DNA of 64,000 nt from Marisa cornuarietis (taxonomy: Eukaryota; Mollusca; Gastropoda; Architaenioglossa; Ampullariidae). The position numbers and the translations under genes are program-made. The notes under the pieces are model-generated. The model made no database searches and had not been told where the DNA came from. It worked only from the letters and a program-made list of their open reading frames with translations. Position 1 is the stretch's first letter; every line of letters starts with the position of its first letter. Below, piece after piece: positions 58,656 to 64,000 of the stretch. The DNA lies in the NCBI GenBank assembly GCA_004794655.1, contig SMMW01000046.1, forward strand, positions 6,745,501-6,809,500. The letters are read 5' to 3'.

Positions 58656-59006
58656 ATTTAGTCTCCATACATAAATCAGTAAATCCCTATACAGTCTGCA
58701 GCAATGATAAGGTTTAAATAACCCGCTGATTTGTCGGTCCTGTACAGATTTATTAAATATATTATTAATATATTAAAATATATAAATGAGAGAATAAGAC
58801 AAGAATACTATGAATTATTTGTGTAATATATTTATGTTTTTTAAGTCGATTCAAACAAAACAATTCGTCAAATATTACTGAACATATCATCAGTTAATTT
58901 CCAGTGAATCTTTTCATGTTAACAAATGACGTCTGCCTTATTTTTCATACGTTGAAAAACTCATTTGTAACCGGTGGTCTGAAAGCGTATTTAATATACT
59001 TCAGTC
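58656..59006. promoter_or_regulatory. divergent promoter region between FANCL and the RDH-like gene
   Basis: Only 351 bases separate the two start codons, which face away from each other. Both 5' UTRs and both promoters must fit here unless upstream noncoding exons exist. The sequence is AT-rich with no clear TATA box or CpG island. Confidence 0.6.
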
Positions 59007-62000
59007 ATGGCCAAAGATATGAAAGATTTTATAGAAAATATGCCAAATCCTGATGCAATTTTTAGATCGTGGTGGCCTATTCTTATTGCTGTTGGTACTG
59101 GAGTGATTTATGCATTGAGGTGAGCTTACACCGAAGACAGTAAATATATGATCTTTGGTTATACCATTAACTTCGTGGTTTGTTGTTTGTTTGTTTGGGG
59201 GCTTTTGTTTGCATTATCTGTAAACATATACTTTCCTATAAGTTTTAATTAAACGGTACATTTTAACCGACCGTTATTAAAATTTGAATGCAAGTTCATA
59301 AAAGTGCGACACAAGCAATCCTATCATACTTAATGTCTCCTCAGGACCTGGTTGCGAGGTCCAAAATGTGTTGGAGGAAGAAAACTCAGTGGAAAAACAG
59401 CAGTGATAACTGGAGCCAATTCTGGAATTGGTAAAGCCATAGCAATGGAGTTTGCACGAAGAGGTATATGAAATAGAAGACCAGTCATGGAAATTATGGA
59501 CATTTTGATTTTAACATTTAAAGTGATTCAGGTATTGGGGTTTATTTCAGAATATTACTCTCGGCGTATGCTGTACTATGGGTAGCCGTTCACTTCATCC
59601 CTAAACCATGTCGCCCCACTGCTGAGTTGAATTGGCCCAGCCATGACTATATCATCCCACACATAAGACCATATCAACCTAATACCAAAAGTCGAATCGG
59701 CCCTGGCCCAAAAGAACAATCTCCAGTGGCACGTTATTATTGTTTTGCCCCAGGACTATTTCGCCCCAGTCATAAAGCCCCACAGCGTGAGTCAAATCAT
59801 CCCAGCTATATCCATTTTGTCCCAGATAAGACCATTTTGTCATAACACTGAAAAATAAAATCATTCCAGGCCCAAAAGATGAATCGATCACCGACACAAA
59901 TAGCTATAACAACTGATCGCTCAGACCAGTCTTTTAAGCTCTGGGGTGAAATTACCGGTGACTGTCATTACTGTCAGATATTACCAACAGCATCATATGA
60001 ACAATATACATATATAAGTTCAGCATATTTCCAGCAATACACATCCAGAGAACATATCTTTTGGGGCAAAATGACTGGTGACCCTTTACTCCATAGTCTT
60101 ATCTCTCATATACGCATACAAGCATGCACTCAACTGCCCCATAATATGAATAACTATTTTACCTGGATCAGAATTCCCAGTCATAGCATCACTGTTTTCA
60201 TTTTTGTACATAAAAATATTTTTTACCATAATGTCATGATAATAATTGTAGATCAGTGCATGTTACAGAATAGCACCTATTTAAGCATTTTAGTTTAAAT
60301 TTAATGTTCTGAATACGAGTTCTCAAATACCTGTAGAGATTAATTAATAGCACTGGGTTGCCTTTGCAGGTGCTCGTGTTATCCTGGCTTGCCGAAATGA
60401 AATGGAGGGCCATGCAGTCGCCAATGAAATACAGAAGGAGACAGGCAACATAAATATTGTTTTCATGCAACTAGATCTATCATCCTTCAAGTCTATACAT
60501 GCATTTGTAGAGAAATTTAAAGAAAGTGAGTGTGTGTGCATATATTTATGTGTATTGTTACAAATGTGTGTGTTTGTGTGTGGACACATATGCTGTCACT
60601 GTCTGCCAGAGAAACAATGCCAGTGATATGTGTAGTCACAGAGCCTGTTCCAGGCTGCATCCTTTCCTACAAAATTTGACATAGGGGTCCCTATTATTAG
60701 ACCGTGACCATATATTTAGAAATATCATAGCTGGGATGCGTTTGAATACAGGGTGGGCCAGTTCAAAAATTATCATTGGCATTCTTCATGCTGGCTTGAA
60801 GTTAACCATCTTGATGTAACCGATTGGTAAGGTCTTTGGTGTCTCAGCAACAAACTTTCAACACCCAACAAAGGCAGGAACAGTCAACAGGTGTGCGACC
60901 CTTTATTCCACGGGCTTGCACATTACAATGGCCACGGCTGCATCACATCGTCAGAGGCGCTAAAAGTCAGGGCTTTCTCCAAATTAAGAGCTTGAAAAGT
61001 ACTGGCTTCCCGGACAAGACCCAAATGTGAAGGTTCAGCCTCTCTGCTCTGGGTCAAAAGCCCAACTGTGAGGTTACTTGAACAGATTGGAAGAAGAAAA
61101 ATTGTCGCGCCTGTCTGCTCTACAGAGCTGCCTTTACATGAACTCGGAGGAAAGGGAGGAGCCAGAGGTAACACTTCCACTGCATGCAAGGAACTGGACA
61201 TTTCTGGCCGTCTAACCTTACCTTTTCTCAGCTTTTGTTTCTCTAACAATTGAGATTTAACCAAACACAAGATTCTATCCTGCCTCGGTTTGTCACAAAC
61301 CACCTGCATCCAAGTTTCCTTGGACCAGCCTCAGCAGGCATCAAACGGCAGATTGCCAGAATGTGGCAGTTGAGACACCTTCCATGCGAATTAGCTAGGG
61401 ACTTAGCCACACCATACACAGTAAACCTCTATCGCTTCAAATGACGAGGCAGCTACCACACAACCGATCACATCAGAGCCGGGCGAAAACTGGAGTAGAG
61501 TTCTCACTGACATGTCAGGTGGGGGTTGGGTGGGGGCTGCACTTTGTTCAAGTCCTTCCGTGTTGCATGGTTTGGACAGCTGGGTTTGAGGTAGCTAGAG
61601 GGTGATCTCCATATAATCATGTCATCTGGTACAGTACGAAGAAGAAACATAAGACTATGCAATCCACACAAGTAACTGAAGAACATTTCAAGTGACAAGA
61701 TTTAACCTCTGCAATGTTAGAACGGTATATAAACATTAGTCAGTAGTATCAGTGAGACCAATACAAAGATTAAAAGGTTTACAGATTTAGGATGCTCTGA
61801 GTATGATCGGACTAAAAGAAAGATTTATAGATCTTTTTAAAAGACATGAAACGATGTCTGTATGTGATTTAATCTTCAGTTTCTTGAGATTGATAAAGTA
61901 TTCTGGACTGCATTCTATTGTATATGATATACATGTGTGTGGGTCATGTCCAGTCATTGTGGGCAGTGTCTGCGTATGTACTAGAAAAGGAGTGTGGAAG

Positions 62001-63837
62001 AGAGTGTGCGAGAAAGAGGGCCAGTGTGTCTGTATGTGCATATGAATGTAGAGGAAATTTATGGGGGTGTATAACCAACAGTGAGAGCAGTAAGGTCTGC
62101 AAGTGTGTGCGATTGGTATTTGTTGAATCATTTGCGACCACCATCACATCAAATTCCTCACTTGGTCAATAAATGAATGTTTATTCTTATATAGAGAAAG
62201 AAAAAATGTGTTCGTTTTGATGGGTCATTCATTTCATTAAAAGGACACCTTTTTTCCAAATAAGCAGGCACCCTAAGCCTCTTATTTTTTTCTTTTTAAT
62301 CATAGAATATCATGTCATTTTCTTGGTTGGGGTTTATTATTAAAAACTATACATATTTCAACTATTTTAGCATTTCTTCATACATTGATGTTTTAAGTCC
62401 ATTTGCCAACAAAGCCATATAGCGTTCACATTTGAATGAAGAAGGTGAATAATGTATACTAATGCTCACTTACATTGAAAATGCATCCTTGTACTTGCAT
62501 TCTGGGATGTGTGCACATGACTTATTGGCTGTTGACAACAATTGAGCAACCAAGTATTAAGGTTTAAGTCCATGATTTTTGTAATGCAGAGGAACAACAT
62601 CTGCACTTGCTGGTCAATAATGCTGGTGTCAACATGTGTCCTGAGACAAAAACATCAGATAACTTTGAACTGCAGCTGGGTGTGAATTACTTGGGTAATT
62701 TTTATGGCTTTTTTCGCAATTCTCTTTTGTGGCACATGACCTACACCTTAAATGCTAGCTTATTTAAACCAGATTCACTACACTGATCTGTACTGGTACT
62801 ATAAACATGAATACCTCACTATGGTAATATGCTGTTGTTTCTAAGGCCACTCATCTTTGGAGACAATAAATACACTGTTCAACAAACCAAAATATGTGCT
62901 AACAATTAGGTTCTGTAGTTTTTGCCTTATGATTTATTCTCCCATTGCAAAGGGACCTTCTTGCTGACGGAGCTGCTACTTGACAAGCTCAAAGCTTCAG
63001 CACCCAGTCGTGTCATCAATACATCAGCTGCAGCAGCAAATCTAGGGGAGATAAACTTTGACAACATCAACTTGACTGGCCAGTATTCACCTGGCACAGC
63101 ATTTGCACAGAGCAAGTATGCTGTACTCTTGTACACTCTTCATCTTTCAGAGAGACTAAAAGGTACTGCTTAATGCATTTTATAACTACATGCAATCTTA
63201 TTACATGCACATTTCTTAGCCTTTTCCATCTATGTGGTATTGATACACTATCACAATATTACAAAAAAAGTCGGATGCTTTGATATTTGTCTTCTTTATG
63301 ATGTTTCACAATTCATTATATGCGAACAGGTATCAAAATATTTGGGATCTACAAAGTGTAGACTCTCAGGTTGAAGTTAAATATGCATTAGTCCTAAATC
63401 ATCTGTTTTCTCATATAATGCAAAGTTGTAAAAAGCATTCAAAAGAAATATTATTTATTAAATATTATTTATTGCCTGTTCACTTAAGTATTCTAGAAGT
63501 TTGATTGGTGTGTGGCATGTTAAAAAAGGATGAGAAATTATGGTTACAATAAAAATAATAAACCTGGTTTTGGAGCATATACAATAAATGTGTATACATA
63601 TTGCCAAGGAAAGTGTTTATATTTTCCAGAGACTCAAGTAACTGTGAATGCTGTGAACCCTGGTGTTGTGAACAGCAAAGCCCATCGTCACATGCCATTC
63701 AAAAACAGCTCATTTATTCGAATCAGTTTTGGACCTTTTGTCTGGTTTCTCATGAAGACTTGTGAGGATGGTGCGCAGGTCACAATTTTCTGTGCCACAG
63801 CAGAAGAATTGGAAGGAGTCAGCGGAAAATACTTCAA
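59007..63837 (+). CDS. RDH13-like short-chain dehydrogenase, catalytic Ser and Tyr replaced (3' end outside window)
   Basis: SDR-family protein closest by eye to RDH13/RDH14 retinal reductases. Six exons seen: 59007-59119, 59345-59463, 60370-60525, 62590-62694, 62953-63162, 63630-63837. Phases agree and give 303 residues plus two bases; the last exon(s) lie beyond 64,000. An N-terminal hydrophobic segment (about 21-37) should anchor it in a membrane. The NADP-binding TGANSGIG is at 60-67 and NNAG at 139-142. [16 protein letters not shown] matches RDH13. The catalytic Ser of N.SS is Ala190 (INTSAAAAN), and the YxxxK motif is F215AQSK219, so Tyr is Phe. If these codons are correct the protein can bind cofactor but should not carry out normal SDR catalysis. 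Otherwise well conserved, with no frame damage. Confidence 0.9.
59590..59870. repeat. degenerate short-period repeat with GCCCCAG/ATCCCA words
   Basis: The words TCGCCCCAC, TTGGCCCAG, ATCATCCCA, ATCGGCCCTGG, TTGCCCCAGG, TTCGCCCCAG, AGCCCCAC, ATCATCCCAG and TTGTCCCAG follow each other at roughly 20-30 bp. In the second intron of the RDH-like gene. Confidence 0.55.
60700..62170. other. part of the third intron of the RDH-like gene
   Basis: A stretch with somewhat higher GC content at about 60,830-61,480 may be an old insertion. I cannot identify it. CA- and GT-rich simple sequence occurs near 62,000. Confidence 0.35.
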
Positions 63838-64000
63838 GTAAGCAGTATGTGCATGTGTGTGTGTGTGTGTGTTTAGATATGAGAGCTTAAGTGCGTGTAG
63901 GAATATCTGCATTACATTTACCGTGATAACCACGATTAGGGTTGATTGATAATTATAACTTCCAGATTTTTTGTGGTATTACATAACTGTTCTTGCAACC

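Noticed and set aside
60824..61444. Frames in a GC-richer part of an RDH-like intron
   Set aside because: Frames on both strands overlap, no domain is seen and no splice sites fit the gene.

Overview
This is a eukaryotic (animal) nuclear window of about 64 kb. It is AT-rich, with long introns, many AC/GT and ATT microsatellites, and many decayed transposons. The host genes have metazoan exon-intron structure. The gene set (vsx homeobox, AK7, FANCL, an RDH13-type dehydrogenase) is bilaterian. The repeat families (LINE tails ending in a short TATAAAT stretch plus ATT repeats, a tRNA-type SINE, mariner, pogo-like and hAT elements) look like those of molluscs, most likely a gastropod. The species is an inference.

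Layout. (1) Positions 1-9,232, minus strand: the 5' part of a visual-system homeobox gene (vsx, Chx10 type). Exon 1 carries an eh1-like repressor motif and a Q/H-rich tract, and exons 2 and 3 carry homeodomain residues 1-46. The rest of the homeodomain and the CVC domain lie left of the window. (2) 9,233-27,180: a GC-richer upstream block, then a large gene-poor interval with LINE fragments, a SINE copy, a pogo/Tigger-like TIR element, a THAP-domain relic, minisatellites and a GC-balanced block at 15.0-15.85 kb that may be regulatory. (3) 27,183-28,712, plus strand: one long unrecognised, GC-rich open frame with protein phosphatase 1 docking-like motifs. (4) 28.7-32.7 kb: intergenic, with a small hAT-like MITE and an RNase H LINE remnant. 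(5) 32,733-49,954, minus strand: a complete 17-exon adenylate kinase 7 gene (714 aa predicted). Its introns hold a mariner, a CR1-like LINE, a hAT transposase relic and LINE tails. (6) 50.8-51.1 kb: a tRNA-derived SINE with clean target-site duplications. (7) 51,828-58,655, minus strand: a complete 13-exon FANCL gene (369 aa predicted). (8) 59,007 to beyond the right edge, plus strand: an RDH13-like short-chain dehydrogenase, head-to-head with FANCL, whose start codon lies 351 bp away.

The genes do not form a pathway: retinal/interneuron patterning (vsx), ciliary nucleotide metabolism (AK7), Fanconi ubiquitin ligation (FANCL) and retinoid-type redox (RDH-like). The most notable points are: the dehydrogenase lacks both its catalytic Ser and its catalytic Tyr; FANCL and that gene share a compact divergent promoter; AK7 has a GC-AG intron and a frame-neutral candidate cassette exon; the 27-kb protein is unrecognised; and several transposon boundaries can be set to the base. 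All splice models come from reading signals and codon phase by eye. No search or alignment was run.
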